Below the pieces are notes generated by a model. That model was not told the DNA's origin. It saw nothing but the letters and a program-made list of their open reading frames with translations, and did no database searches. The position numbers were made by a program, and so were the translations under genes. Below, one piece after another: positions 9,181-16,840 of a DNA stretch of 64,000 bases (positions within the stretch are counted from its first letter, which is position 1; each line of letters opens with the position of its first letter). Where the stretch lies: assembly GCA_020636215.1 (NCBI GenBank), contig JACJYG010000009.1, positions 434,001-498,000 on the forward strand, given 5' to 3'. This DNA is from Lewinellaceae bacterium. Its GTDB lineage: Bacteria; Bacteroidota; Bacteroidia; Chitinophagales; Saprospiraceae.

Positions 9181-9933
9181 ATGCAACGACAACTCCTCCT
9201 CCTCAGCAGCTCCCGCCCCAACCGGCAGGCCTCTTATTTCTCCCATGCGCAGGGCCCATTGAATGACATTCTCAAAGGATTGAAGCGCCTATTATTCATC
9301 CCCTACGCCGCTCCCGGCGGCATGGCTTATGCGGACTACACCACATCGATACGGGAGGCCTTTGCCGCCATCGGGCTGCCGCAACAGGTGGAAGGGATCG
9401 AGGCATACAAAAGCCCGGCCCTGGCCATCCGCGAGGCGGAAGCCGTTTTCATCGGCGGCGGGAATACCTTCCTGTTGCTCAAGACGCTTTACGAAATGGA
9501 TCTCCTGGAGCCGCTGCGCCGGCGGGTGCTGGACGGCATGCCTTACATCGGCAGCAGCGCCGGCAGCAACATCGCCGGACTGACCATCAACACATCCAAT
9601 GATATGGCCATCGTGCACCCGCCTTCGTTGAACGCGCTTGGCTTCCTGCCCTTCAACATCAACCCGCACTACCCCCTGAAGGAAAGCGAATTGCACAGCG
9701 GTGAAAGCCGTGCCGAACGCATCCGGGAGTTCCACGCCTTGCCGCAGAACCGGCAGCCGGTGCTGGCGCTTTACGAAAGCAGTATGCTGTTACTTAAGGA
9801 TAATCAGCTGAATCTCCTGGGGAGCTCTTCTTCCGATGAACCGGCAGCCTGGCTGTTCCGGCAGGGGGAAGAGGAAGCGGTTCCTTATGGTGTGGGGGGG
9901 GATTTGAGTGGGTTGCTGGCTGAAACGCTCTGA
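9181..9933 (+). CDS. pepE: Peptidase E (alpha-aspartyl dipeptidase), family S51
   Basis: A 250-residue homologue of PepE (usual length ~230), a cytoplasmic serine dipeptidase that hydrolyses Asp-Xaa dipeptides. The nucleophile elbow is GSSAGSN with Ser126 as the likely nucleophile. His163 in INPHYP and Asp141 in TSNDMAIV match the positions of the E. coli PepE catalytic residues. The glycine-rich FIGGGNTFLLL motif near residue 90 is the other family signature. It starts 53 nt after the WD40 gene on the same strand but looks like an ordinary metabolic gene rather than part of that set. The function call is firm; no regulatory signal was seen. Confidence 0.92.
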   Translation: MQRQLLLLSSSRPNRQASYFSHAQGPLNDILKGLKRLLFIPYAAPGGMAYADYTTSIREAFAAIGLPQQVEGIEAYKSPALAIREAEAVFIGGGNTFLLLKTLYEMDLLEPLRRRVLDGMPYIGSSAGSNIAGLTINTSNDMAIVHPPSLNALGFLPFNINPHYPLKESELHSGESRAERIREFHALPQNRQPVLALYESSMLLLKDNQLNLLGSSSSDEPAAWLFRQGEEEAVPYGVGGDLSGLLAETL

Positions 9934-9958
9934 GCCAGAAATTCGGAAAAATCGCGAA

Positions 9959-11098
9959 ATGTCAAATTTAAATTCCATAATATCAAGAGCAGTTAAAATA
10001 AGCCCTCTCTTTTTGCTTTTATTACTACTATTTGTCCCTGCCTTTTCTGGCCACTATTTCATGTTTGCTTTCCTTCTGGCATTGTATTTTTTAATTGGCG
10101 CCTTTCTCGCTTATAATTTGTTTACCCACCATTCACAATACGACCTCTATGGCCAGGAAAAAGATGCCTCCATTCAACAGGAGCTTTGGAAGGCATTAGG
10201 GCAGGTGTTTGATCCTCGCAGTATGATAGCGACTATCCTTATCAGCATCTTTGCCTTTCTGATCTCGAAAGAATTGGGCATGAGCCTTCCTGCGCTGTAT
10301 CTTATTATGCTTGCGGGCCTGGCGGCCTGGATTATTGTCTATCTAAAAAAGTACATTGGCCTGCTTCAAAATGAACATTCTATCCATGAGGCTTATCTCG
10401 ATAAACGGTCATTTATTTTAGTCCTTCGGCCCTTCAGGTCCTCCATATACACAGATGAATTCCTCCTCACACTAAAAGAAGGCAAGCAAGAGGGTACACA
10501 GTCTTATCTTTTCAGAGACAACCTGTTTAATTCAATCCTTAACAAAATAAACAGGTACGCAGCCGTTTTTATTGGGGGAAGGACGGGTATTTCCAGGAAT
10601 TGCTATGACATACAGGCAATTGATGAGGATTGGAAATCCCTCTTACACAATTTGATAAAAGAAGCAAAAGCAGTGCTCTTCCTTCCAGGCACGAGCGAAT
10701 CCCTTTCTTATGAGTGGGAAATGGTTGTGAAATCCTATCTATCCAAAACCCTTGTGGTAATGCCATCTTCACTGAGTGGAGATATCAAAAAAAAATTAGC
10801 ACTGGGAAAAACCTATCAGGTTTCGGACGCCCTCACCCGAGAAAATGACTGGGAAAGATTCCGGCAGCTTTCCTACCAGCACTTTAATTTATTGCTCCCC
10901 AAATATTATCATGAAGGAGGCTTCTTTATTGTGCAGGATTCAAAGTTTAAGAGGGTTAGATACTCCACTCTTGAATTAGAGTATTTTTTGGACAACAACT
11001 TTAGTGATAATATTTCTCTGGCGGAGACGCTGGCCAAATATTACGGCAAGCTCCCGGAAGAACCAGCCTCACCCTTTCCTGGCCAGGCTGTAAAATAA
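9959..11098 (+). CDS. Membrane protein with a TIR-like cytosolic domain (LRPF...YEWE family)
   Basis: Start at 9959 gives MSNLNSIISRAVKISPLFLLLL (379 aa); the earlier ATG at 9908 overlaps pepE and adds an unlikely tail. There are about four transmembrane helices in residues 15-145 in two hairpins. The remaining ~230 residues are cytosolic. They contain LVLRPFRSS at the first strand, AVFIGGRTGISRNCYDIQA, DEDWKSLL, AKAVLFLPGTSESLSYEWEMVV and then LVVMP. This order (LRSF/LRPF strand, a GD/GG loop, D.W, then G.S....WE(L/M)) is shared by many uncharacterised bacterial membrane proteins and looks TIR- or Rossmann-like, with the Glu of YEWE where TIR NADases have their catalytic Glu. NADase activity is only a possibility. 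The stop codon TAA coincides with the target duplication of the MITE that follows. Confidence 0.6.
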   Translation: MSNLNSIISRAVKISPLFLLLLLLFVPAFSGHYFMFAFLLALYFLIGAFLAYNLFTHHSQYDLYGQEKDASIQQELWKALGQVFDPRSMIATILISIFAFLISKELGMSLPALYLIMLAGLAAWIIVYLKKYIGLLQNEHSIHEAYLDKRSFILVLRPFRSSIYTDEFLLTLKEGKQEGTQSYLFRDNLFNSILNKINRYAAVFIGGRTGISRNCYDIQAIDEDWKSLLHNLIKEAKAVLFLPGTSESLSYEWEMVVKSYLSKTLVVMPSSLSGDIKKKLALGKTYQVSDALTRENDWERFRQLSYQHFNLLLPKYYHEGGFFIVQDSKFKRVRYSTLELEYFLDNNFSDNISLAETLAKYYGKLPEEPASPFPGQAVK

Positions 11099-11283
11099 GA
11101 GCTTGTTCAAATTTCATCCTTCGGGCTGAAAATGCCCCTTTTCTACTTATGCCAAAGGCATCCCTTCGGGATACTTCGTTGGCAAAATGGGCTTCGCACC
11201 TATGGGTACGTTCCCATTTTGCCGCCTCGTCTAAGCAAAAAATTGACTATTTTCATCTCCAAAAACGAAATTTGAACAAACTC
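11099..11283. mobile_element. MITE-like element, copy 1 (185 bp)
   Basis: Terminal inverted repeats GAGCTTGTTCAAATTTC and GAAATTTGAACAAACTC bound a 185-bp non-coding segment. It is flanked by TAA on both sides (11096-11098 and 11284-11286), a 3-bp target duplication. An internal hairpin pairs GGCAAAATGGG (11181-11191) with CCCATTTTGCC (11213-11223). A second copy is at 14419. The left TAA is also the stop codon of the preceding gene, so insertion left the protein intact. Three-base duplications are known for some IS5-group transposons; the parent is not in the window. Confidence 0.8.
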
Positions 11284-11293
11284 TAACTCTACT

Positions 11294-12007
11294 ATGGAAT
11301 GCCCGAAATGCAATAGTGAAATTGCCAATGAGAATATAAATATCCATGAAGATAAAGCAGTCTGTCAACATTGCCGGTACGTTTTCCAGCTGAGTAAACA
11401 GTTAGAAAACACCCAAAATAAAAAAGTATTGAGCCACACAGCAAGACAGAACAAACCGATTGTCCGGCAGTTGGAAGGACAGCTGGCGATTAGTGTTAAC
11501 TTTCGATACAAAAGTGCAATTTTCGTTTTTTCATTTGGGTTGTTGGGGGCTTTTCAGTTATTAAATTTAATGTTCGGTGAAATTATTGAATCTGTTGAGG
11601 ATGGTTTTTTACCCCTATTATTCCTTTCACTAGCTACTTTACTTGGGCTTTCCTTTAGCTTTGCTTTTATAGCTTTTGCGATTCTAATGTATTTTGGAAA
11701 ATGGGAGCTAAGGGTTTCTCCTCACGGAGGCGAGCTCTTTACGGGGGTGGAAGAATATGGGATCCGAAAGCGTTTTCTTTGGGATGAAATCACAGCAGTG
11801 GAGGAGCAAATAGCAGTTGGGGAAAAATTAAGACATTACGGAATAATCAGAGCCCAAAAAAAAGATATAAAATTTGGCCATCTGCTAAATGAGGACCAAG
11901 TAAAATTTGTGATTCATTGTGTCAATATTATATTGAATCACAAAAACCGGGATGAACACTGGCCTCCAAAACAGATTGAAGATTTGTTGAAAAATTATAA
12001 TGATTAA
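11294..12007 (+). CDS. Zinc-ribbon membrane protein, paralogue A
   Basis: A 237-residue protein beginning MECPKCNSE, with CPKC and CQHC about 20 residues apart forming a four-Cys zinc ribbon in the first 30 residues. Two transmembrane helices follow (about 75-97, FVFSFGLLGAFQLLNLM, and 105-135). The C-terminal ~100 residues are soluble and contain RKRFLWDEITAVEEQ, which also occurs (RRVFSWDEIDSIKEE) in the next gene. No enzymatic motif is visible and the function is unknown. It lies six bases before paralogue B, so the two were probably produced by tandem duplication and are co-expressed. Confidence 0.7.
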   Translation: MECPKCNSEIANENINIHEDKAVCQHCRYVFQLSKQLENTQNKKVLSHTARQNKPIVRQLEGQLAISVNFRYKSAIFVFSFGLLGAFQLLNLMFGEIIESVEDGFLPLLFLSLATLLGLSFSFAFIAFAILMYFGKWELRVSPHGGELFTGVEEYGIRKRFLWDEITAVEEQIAVGEKLRHYGIIRAQKKDIKFGHLLNEDQVKFVIHCVNIILNHKNRDEHWPPKQIEDLLKNYND

Positions 12008-12031
12008 CCTTACTTGTTGAGGAAAACCAAC

Positions 12032-12787
12032 ATGGCGATCATCACTGTAAACTGCCCACACTGCCAGGCCCAGGTTCTTGATGAACATTTTGACCTGACA
12101 ACCGATCTGGCTCACTGCCTGAAATGCGGCCAGGTTTTTCATCTGTCAGAGCAAATTTGGGAGGACTGGGAAGATGGGTTTCATTTTAAAACTGTCCCAA
12201 AGGGAATTGGATTTTCTCACACCAATGGCCACCAGGTTGAAATCAGGATAAAAGGCAGGAATATTCAGTTCAAAATTTTTGGAGTAATCCTCGCATTGAT
12301 CACCATTATTATGGCGGTTCCGGTCATTTTATTTGGAATATTTGACCAAGGCGAATCGATAGTCAGGCCAGTTTTTTTTCTTGTAATATTACTCATCGTT
12401 CTAGCCACTTTCTTTCTCATAGGGTTTGCGATGGCCTTTGGGAAGGAGGTGCTCGCACTAAGGGCAGATGGAGGTGCTGTTATTCTACAGCTTGGCCCCA
12501 TGAATTACAGAAGAGTATTCAGTTGGGATGAGATCGACTCTATTAAAGAAGAAAAAACATTCCGTATGAAGCAAAAGGATACGAAAGATTTTGGAATTGG
12601 AATGGAATATATTGTGATGGCAGGCAAAGGCCTCGCTTTTGGCAACTCTTTTTCCCCGGATCAGCGTTTCTTTATTTTGAAATACCTGCAGGCTTTTAAA
12701 AAATCCACGGAACTGAACCAGCCGTTGCCAGGCCTGGAGTTGGGAAGCGCTGGTCAAGGAATCCATGGAATTGAACAAGCAGGCTAA
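12032..12787 (+). CDS. Zinc-ribbon membrane protein, paralogue B
   Basis: A 251-residue paralogue of the preceding gene. ATG at 12032 is preferred over an in-frame TTG at 12014. The zinc ribbon is CPHC near residue 8 with CLKC about 25 residues later. Two transmembrane helices occupy about residues 85-140, and the VFSWDEIDSIKEE motif sits in the soluble tail. The layout (ribbon, two TM helices, PH-like tail with a W-D-E-I core) suggests a small sensor or adaptor, but this is only a guess. A strong hairpin downstream (12813-12857) separates it from the convergent lipoprotein gene. Confidence 0.7.
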   Translation: MAIITVNCPHCQAQVLDEHFDLTTDLAHCLKCGQVFHLSEQIWEDWEDGFHFKTVPKGIGFSHTNGHQVEIRIKGRNIQFKIFGVILALITIIMAVPVILFGIFDQGESIVRPVFFLVILLIVLATFFLIGFAMAFGKEVLALRADGGAVILQLGPMNYRRVFSWDEIDSIKEEKTFRMKQKDTKDFGIGMEYIVMAGKGLAFGNSFSPDQRFFILKYLQAFKKSTELNQPLPGLELGSAGQGIHGIEQAG

Positions 12788-12812
12788 ATTGGAGAGTTGA
12801 GAGTAATATAGC

Positions 12813-12857
12813 CACGAGGTGGTTATTCAGGCTAAACCTGAGAATAACCACCCCGTG
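12813..12857. terminator. Hairpin between convergent genes
   Basis: GGTGGTTATTC pairs with GAATAACCACC, extended outward by CACG/CGTG. It lies between two convergent genes and probably ends transcription from both sides, although no T-run follows on either strand. Confidence 0.5.
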
Positions 12858-12891
12858 ACTCCACTATTCCATTATTCCATCAAAGATATTC

Positions 12892-14301
12892 CTAATGCTC
12901 CTCAATCCACTCCAGCAACGGCTGCCAGGCCAGCTCTTCTGCGTTGTTCGCGAGGAAGATATCGATATGTCCGAAATCGAGCATGCCCTGGTCGTCCGGC
13001 AGCAATTGAATGATGTGATGAGTCACGTCTGTGCTGCCGATAAAGGAGAAAGCATACTCTGAAGGATAGCCCAGCCCACCATAGGCGGCCAGGTTCAGGA
13101 TCGGGACGGTAATTTCCGCAAAGTGGTCATCGAAGGGGGAATCCTCGATCCCGGTCATCATTACGCTGTAGTCATTGACAAACTGTGCCGGTTCGTAGAG
13201 CGGAGCGGCTTGCATGAAATCAAGCCACTGGTCCACCGTCAGGAACTGAAAGCCTACAGGAAAGTCATTTTCCCACATACCTGCCAGGAAATGGGAGTGC
13301 GGTTCACCATAGATGAGTCCTGCGCCAAGGAACATTGCAGCCTGCATGTTGGTAAACCCTGGGAATATTGGCGATTCGCCATCAGGGTCTTCTTTCCCCA
13401 ATTGCCCCAACATTCTGAACACAATAAAATCTTCGTACGTCTCATTATCCAAAAGTTCCCGGGTGCGGTAATATTCTGCTAAAAAAGTGTTCAACATTTT
13501 CTGGTCATCTGTCTTAATCGCCAGGTCAATCGGAATAAACCCTTTGATATTTCTTTGTCCCTGGCCGATCTGGGTTTCGGCATTCAGCGCGGCGAATCCA
13601 GTTGCTACACCGCTACTATACCCCGCCAGTATCATCCTTGCATTCGGGCTGCCGGTCAGGTAGCGGGCCAGGCGGGCGATGCCCATGGCCCGGCGCAGGT
13701 CTTTCTGTTGTTTATCGAGCCCCCAGTCGGCCATGAAGGAATAGTCCGTCACGTTGTCAGGCACCAGATTCCAGGCCTGGTCGATGCCCCAGACGTCCAC
13801 GTCGTTTTTGGCCAGGTAGGCGGCCATGCCGAAGTCCCTCGGCGTGCTCGGGGAATTGAGGCCCGGCAGTGTCATACCCACAAAATCCTTGGCGTCTCCA
13901 TGCTGGAAGAACAGGGCTTTGGAGGTGTTGATCGGCCGGTTGGGCGCCCACTCCTTGACCACCCGGTGGATAGCAATCCGGCTGTAGGGCCCGGAGCCGA
14001 TACGTACGGTAAACCAGTAGTGCGCGATGTCATCCGCTATCACCTGCCGGTAGTAGTTGTGGACGCCGATCCCGCGGGTTTCTACTTCGCCGGCAGCCAT
14101 TTCCACTTCAACGGGCCACTCGGCAGTGGCTACCAGCTCTTTGGCAATGCCATAAACGTCAAGATCGAGGCTTTGCGCCAGGTCCTGGAAATTCAGAGCC
14201 AGCTCCTCCTGCGGGGCCGGCGATTGCAACTGGTCTTTCTGGCAACTGTTCAATAGCACGAAAATGCTCAATGCTGCAAGAATTACAATTAGCTTCTTCA
14301 T
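12892..14301 (-). CDS. Alpha/beta-hydrolase lipoprotein
   Basis: Start at 14301 gives MKKLIVILAALSIFVLLNSC, a lipoprotein signal whose lipobox Cys is at residue 20; the longer start at 14325 would spoil it. The 469-residue protein shows the alpha/beta-hydrolase nucleophile elbow AGYSSG (ILAGYSSGVATGF). A plausible Asp follows in the segment EDSPFDDHFAEI, and a C-terminal His lies in FGHIDIFLANNAEE. KALFFQHGDAKDFVG contains the HG oxyanion-type motif of the fold. It should be a lipid-anchored esterase, lipase or peptidase facing the periplasm or cell surface; substrate unknown. It is monocistronic and convergent with the zinc-ribbon genes. Bacteroidota genomes often carry such secreted hydrolases. 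Confidence 0.75.
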   Translation of the reverse strand: MKKLIVILAALSIFVLLNSCQKDQLQSPAPQEELALNFQDLAQSLDLDVYGIAKELVATAEWPVEVEMAAGEVETRGIGVHNYYRQVIADDIAHYWFTVRIGSGPYSRIAIHRVVKEWAPNRPINTSKALFFQHGDAKDFVGMTLPGLNSPSTPRDFGMAAYLAKNDVDVWGIDQAWNLVPDNVTDYSFMADWGLDKQQKDLRRAMGIARLARYLTGSPNARMILAGYSSGVATGFAALNAETQIGQGQRNIKGFIPIDLAIKTDDQKMLNTFLAEYYRTRELLDNETYEDFIVFRMLGQLGKEDPDGESPIFPGFTNMQAAMFLGAGLIYGEPHSHFLAGMWENDFPVGFQFLTVDQWLDFMQAAPLYEPAQFVNDYSVMMTGIEDSPFDDHFAEITVPILNLAAYGGLGYPSEYAFSFIGSTDVTHHIIQLLPDDQGMLDFGHIDIFLANNAEELAWQPLLEWIEEH

Positions 14302-14418
14302 AGATTGTATTTTTTGGGTTAACATTTAAAAGAAGGGGCCTTCGGGACTACCTCAAAAGTGAAATAATGAGCGCGGGAGGAAAATCAGTGGTGAGTTTTT
14401 TTTCTAAAAAGAAGCTTA

Positions 14419-14580
14419 GAGCTTGTTCAAATTTCATCCTTCGGGCTGAAAATGTCCCTTTTTCGCTTATGCTACGTTGTCGAAATGGTCACGTACCTAA
14501 GGGTATGCTCCCATTTCGACGCCTTGCCTAAGCAAAAAATGAATAATTTTCATCTCCAAAAACGAAATTTGAACAAGCTC
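14419..14580. mobile_element. MITE-like element, copy 2 (162 bp)
   Basis: The same terminal repeats as copy 1 (GAGCTTGTTCAAATTTC / GAAATTTGAACAAGCTC), flanked by TTA on both sides (14416-14418 and 14581-14583). The internal hairpin is GTCGAAATGG (14479-14488) with CCATTTCGAC (14511-14520): two pairs differ from copy 1 and both changes keep pairing, so the fold seems to be maintained. Confidence 0.8.
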
Positions 14581-14583
14581 TTA

Positions 14584-14811
14584 GTATCCGATGGGGTCAA
14601 TCTACATTCAAAGAAGAATTTCAGGTTAGTAAGTAGTTGGAATTCCTCTAATAGATGCAATGACAAAAATCAGCAATACAATCTTTTTTCTTTCCCGATT
14701 GAAGCATTAGAGCCTGGTATATCTCCAGTCGATGATGCCGTCGGCGCTATAAGGGCGCCCCCTGGTTCGGTACTGCCTGTCAAACTGCAGCACCTGCTGC
14801 AGCAAAAAGAA
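14584..14811. other. Non-coding stretch
   Basis: An open frame spans this stretch and continues into the MITE and the terminator, but its composition is not protein-like. I see nothing else here. Confidence 0.4.
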
Positions 14812-14848
14812 AAAACCCGCTGTAATCAGCTGAATTACAGAGGGTTTC
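14805..14848 (-). terminator. Rho-independent terminator behind the distal tRNA 3'-end copy
   Basis: On the minus strand AACCC-TCTGTAAT pairs with ATTACAG-CGGGTT and is followed by TTTTTTCTTTTT. It lies ten bases beyond the 19-nt tRNA-Arg 3'-end copy at 14858, as it would after a real tRNA gene, and may be the original terminator of the tRNA before island insertion. Confidence 0.7.
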
Positions 14849-14857
14849 GAGTCTACC

Positions 14858-14876
14858 AAGTGGTCCCACCAGGATT
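14858..14876 (-). repeat. Direct copy of the tRNA-Arg 3' end (putative att site, distal)
   Basis: AAGTGGTCCCACCAGGATT is identical to 51020-51038, which covers the T-arm and acceptor end of tRNA-Arg(CCG), and to 28801-28819. All three have the same orientation. This pattern fits integration into a tRNA 3' end, with this copy as the outer island boundary. Confidence 0.7.
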
Positions 14877-14933
14877 ATTAAAATCCACACAATTTATTGA
14901 TAATCAATAAGTTGCAAGCAAATTGCCAGGATT

Positions 14934-15236
14934 TTAAAAATACTGTAATACGATATCCCAGGCTACTTTCTCATCAACCCCAAAATATTTATGGATAATA
15001 ATGTTTCGAAGGCCGACAATATCTCCCCAAGGAATAGAGCCATGTTCCTGCTTCAGTTCGTCAGAAAGATGGTTGCTGGCTTCACCAATAATGCTCAACT
15101 GATAAATACAGGCGCTCTTCAACATCGAATCCTGTTCGAAGGCGCTGAAATCCACTCCATCTGTGAAGGAGGCAATTTCGCCTATTGCGTCCAGGATGTG
15201 CTGCAACCTCGCCTTATCACCAAGCTTACCGGGCAT
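14934..15236 (-). CDS. hepT: HepT-like RNase toxin (DUF86)
   Basis: A 100-residue, all-helical HEPN-type protein. The catalytic RX4HXY motif is present as RNIIIHKYF near residue 80, and the typical VSIIGEASNHLS-like stretch appears as QLSIIGEASNHLSDEL. In known systems HepT is an RNase that is silenced when its MntA partner adds AMP to the Tyr of this motif. The gene overlaps mntA by 11 nt, so the pair is translationally coupled. It is the first gene inside the putative island boundary at 14858, a usual place for toxin-antitoxin modules that stabilise mobile DNA. Confidence 0.9.
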   Translation of the reverse strand: MPGKLGDKARLQHILDAIGEIASFTDGVDFSAFEQDSMLKSACIYQLSIIGEASNHLSDELKQEHGSIPWGDIVGLRNIIIHKYFGVDEKVAWDIVLQYF

Positions 15237-15519
15237 AGATCAGCTGTTTTTCCCGGTCAATTACCGGCTTTAAGTACTTGGACATGCCCTGAGCAGACAC
15301 CAGGTCAACCTTTCGGTTCAATATCCTGGCCAGGTCCTGCTCCATTCGGATGAACAATAGTCCAATTGGATTGCGGTAATCCAGTTCGACTAAAATGTCG
15401 ACGTCACTATCGGGGCCAGCTTCTCCCCGGACAAAGGACCCAAACAGATAAGCTCGGTTCACTGGCTTATCCTGAAGGTAGGCCTTGATGAGTTCTATGT
15501 TCTTTTGGTCCAGTTTCAT
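15226..15519 (-). CDS. mntA: MntA-like nucleotidyltransferase antitoxin
   Basis: A 97-residue minimal nucleotidyltransferase with the signature GSX10DXD intact (GSFVRGEAGPDSDVD, about residues 27-41) and the downstream strand ILVEL. It probably adenylylates the HepT toxin encoded directly after it. Upstream, 15520-15752 has no convincing gene. No operator was seen. Confidence 0.9.
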   Translation of the reverse strand: MKLDQKNIELIKAYLQDKPVNRAYLFGSFVRGEAGPDSDVDILVELDYRNPIGLLFIRMEQDLARILNRKVDLVSAQGMSKYLKPVIDREKQLIYAR

Positions 15520-15752
15520 ATTGGTATTGGCTAATGCTCACCCATAAAAACCAGCAAGGCAGCATCTGCAGTTCCCCATTGTCGGCCATTACGATCAAAG
15601 GGCTGGCAATTTTAAAGATGGGTGAAATTTCCTTAAAGATAGGCAATCCGGAGAAGATTGGCTCCACCATTCCTGCTTTTTGGCACATTTTAGCGTTTGT
15701 ATGTTACCCGGCTAGTGCATCGAAGTAGATAGCAACCAACGCAAGGTTGCTC

Positions 15753-15988
15753 TTAAAGGCACTTGTTCTTCCCTGCCCTCCGGGTAGGGGCTCCGGCTTG
15801 CGTTATCTCCAACTCATTCTCCCCCGTACCCGGGTTATCCTTTATTTCAATGAAACTGTCTTCGTTAAAGTCAGCAAAAGCTAACCGGGTGTTGCCTAAA
15901 TGGTCCTGGTGCCAGTACTCCGCTACAAAACGGCTAATATCGCCTTCGCTGCGGTTGCCGCCGGACGGGTATTCCGCCACCAGGCGGC
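15753..15988 (-). pseudogene. RHS core remnant behind cassette 12
   Basis: About 75 codons match the RHS core of the array (MAEYPSGGNRSEGDISRF, then HQDHLGNTRLAFADF and NELEITQ), after which the frame runs into a palindromic insertion (GCCCTCCGGGTAGGGGC near 15777) and loses homology. It has no toxin tip. Its 5' edge abuts the stop of the cassette 12 immunity gene, so it seems to be what is left of a further, deleted cassette. Confidence 0.75.
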
Positions 15989-16840
15989 TTAAAGCTTCTC
16001 TTTGACAAAAAGTTTGATGGTTAAAGTATCCGAATATTCAATTGCTCCATTCTCATCCATAACGCCTATTAAATACTGTATTAAATATGCTCCCGGTTCT
16101 TTAAGTTCGCAGGAAAAATGATATGCATCTGTATTCCTTTCTTCTGTTTTTCGTAAATTACCTGATCCAGGTTCCAGTAAATCTCCATTTTTATCCAATA
16201 TTTTAACATTCAATCCTGATTCCCATCCAAGTGGAGCTCCTAGATATATCTTTGAATAAAAACCTTCACCAATGTTTAATTCATTTTGATCATAATAGAT
16301 ATTGCAAAGTTTTCCTTCCAATACTGACCTTGAGTCTTCGAAGGAAACCTTACCTAATAAGCCATCTAAACCATAGAACTTATACCATTCACAGTGCCCA
16401 TATCTATTGAACTTAATTTGCCCTCCAAATAACTTTCCATTCAAATAATTTTCAATCATGTCAAGATGTAGCCCATCAGGTTTTTGTTCATACCATAGCC
16501 AGGTGCTATCTTTTTTCCCGTCGTCAACCTTGCCCAAGTATCTTGGCTCACCATTTTCAAAAAAACCCTTAGCTATTCCGTTTTCTTTTCCGTCAATAAA
16601 GAAATTTTCGTATTTCACCTTCCCATTTTGATAATAAGAAACAAAAAAACCATTAGGCACCGTATCTGCATTGAACATTTGTTCCTCCTTCAGGCTCCCG
16701 TCTTCGTAAAATGTCCTGGCCAATATTGTATCACCACTTTCAGATTTAAATAGTTGAGTGCTAGATTTCTTGGGCCTGCCACATGCTGATATGAGGCCAA
16801 CCATCAAAATCAGGTTAACCAACAAATTAATACTTTTCAT
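15989..16840 (-). CDS. MORN-repeat lipoprotein, candidate immunity protein of cassette 12
   Basis: Start at 16840 gives MKSINLLVNLILMVGLISAC, a lipoprotein signal with a good lipobox (ISAC); 283 aa. Residues ~40-150 have MORN-like units (YYQNGKVKYENFF, GFFENGEPRYLGKV), as in YwqK-type proteins. The C-terminal ~90 residues are beta-rich. Its first codons overlap the last 14 nt of the toxin gene, so they are translationally coupled. A lipid-anchored protein could neutralise the toxin in the periplasm. Immunity is inferred from position only. Confidence 0.6.
   Translation of the reverse strand: MKSINLLVNLILMVGLISACGRPKKSSTQLFKSESGDTILARTFYEDGSLKEEQMFNADTVPNGFFVSYYQNGKVKYENFFIDGKENGIAKGFFENGEPRYLGKVDDGKKDSTWLWYEQKPDGLHLDMIENYLNGKLFGGQIKFNRYGHCEWYKFYGLDGLLGKVSFEDSRSVLEGKLCNIYYDQNELNIGEGFYSKIYLGAPLGWESGLNVKILDKNGDLLEPGSGNLRKTEERNTDAYHFSCELKEPGAYLIQYLIGVMDENGAIEYSDTLTIKLFVKEKL

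Noticed and set aside
13555..14256. A 233-codon plus-strand frame opposite the lipoprotein hydrolase
   Set aside because: The minus strand encodes a lipoprotein with a GxSxG hydrolase motif; the plus frame is its shadow.
14452..14910. A 152-codon open frame running through MITE copy 2 and the following terminator
   Set aside because: It crosses a MITE, a hairpin terminator and a tRNA 3'-end copy, and its composition is not protein-like.
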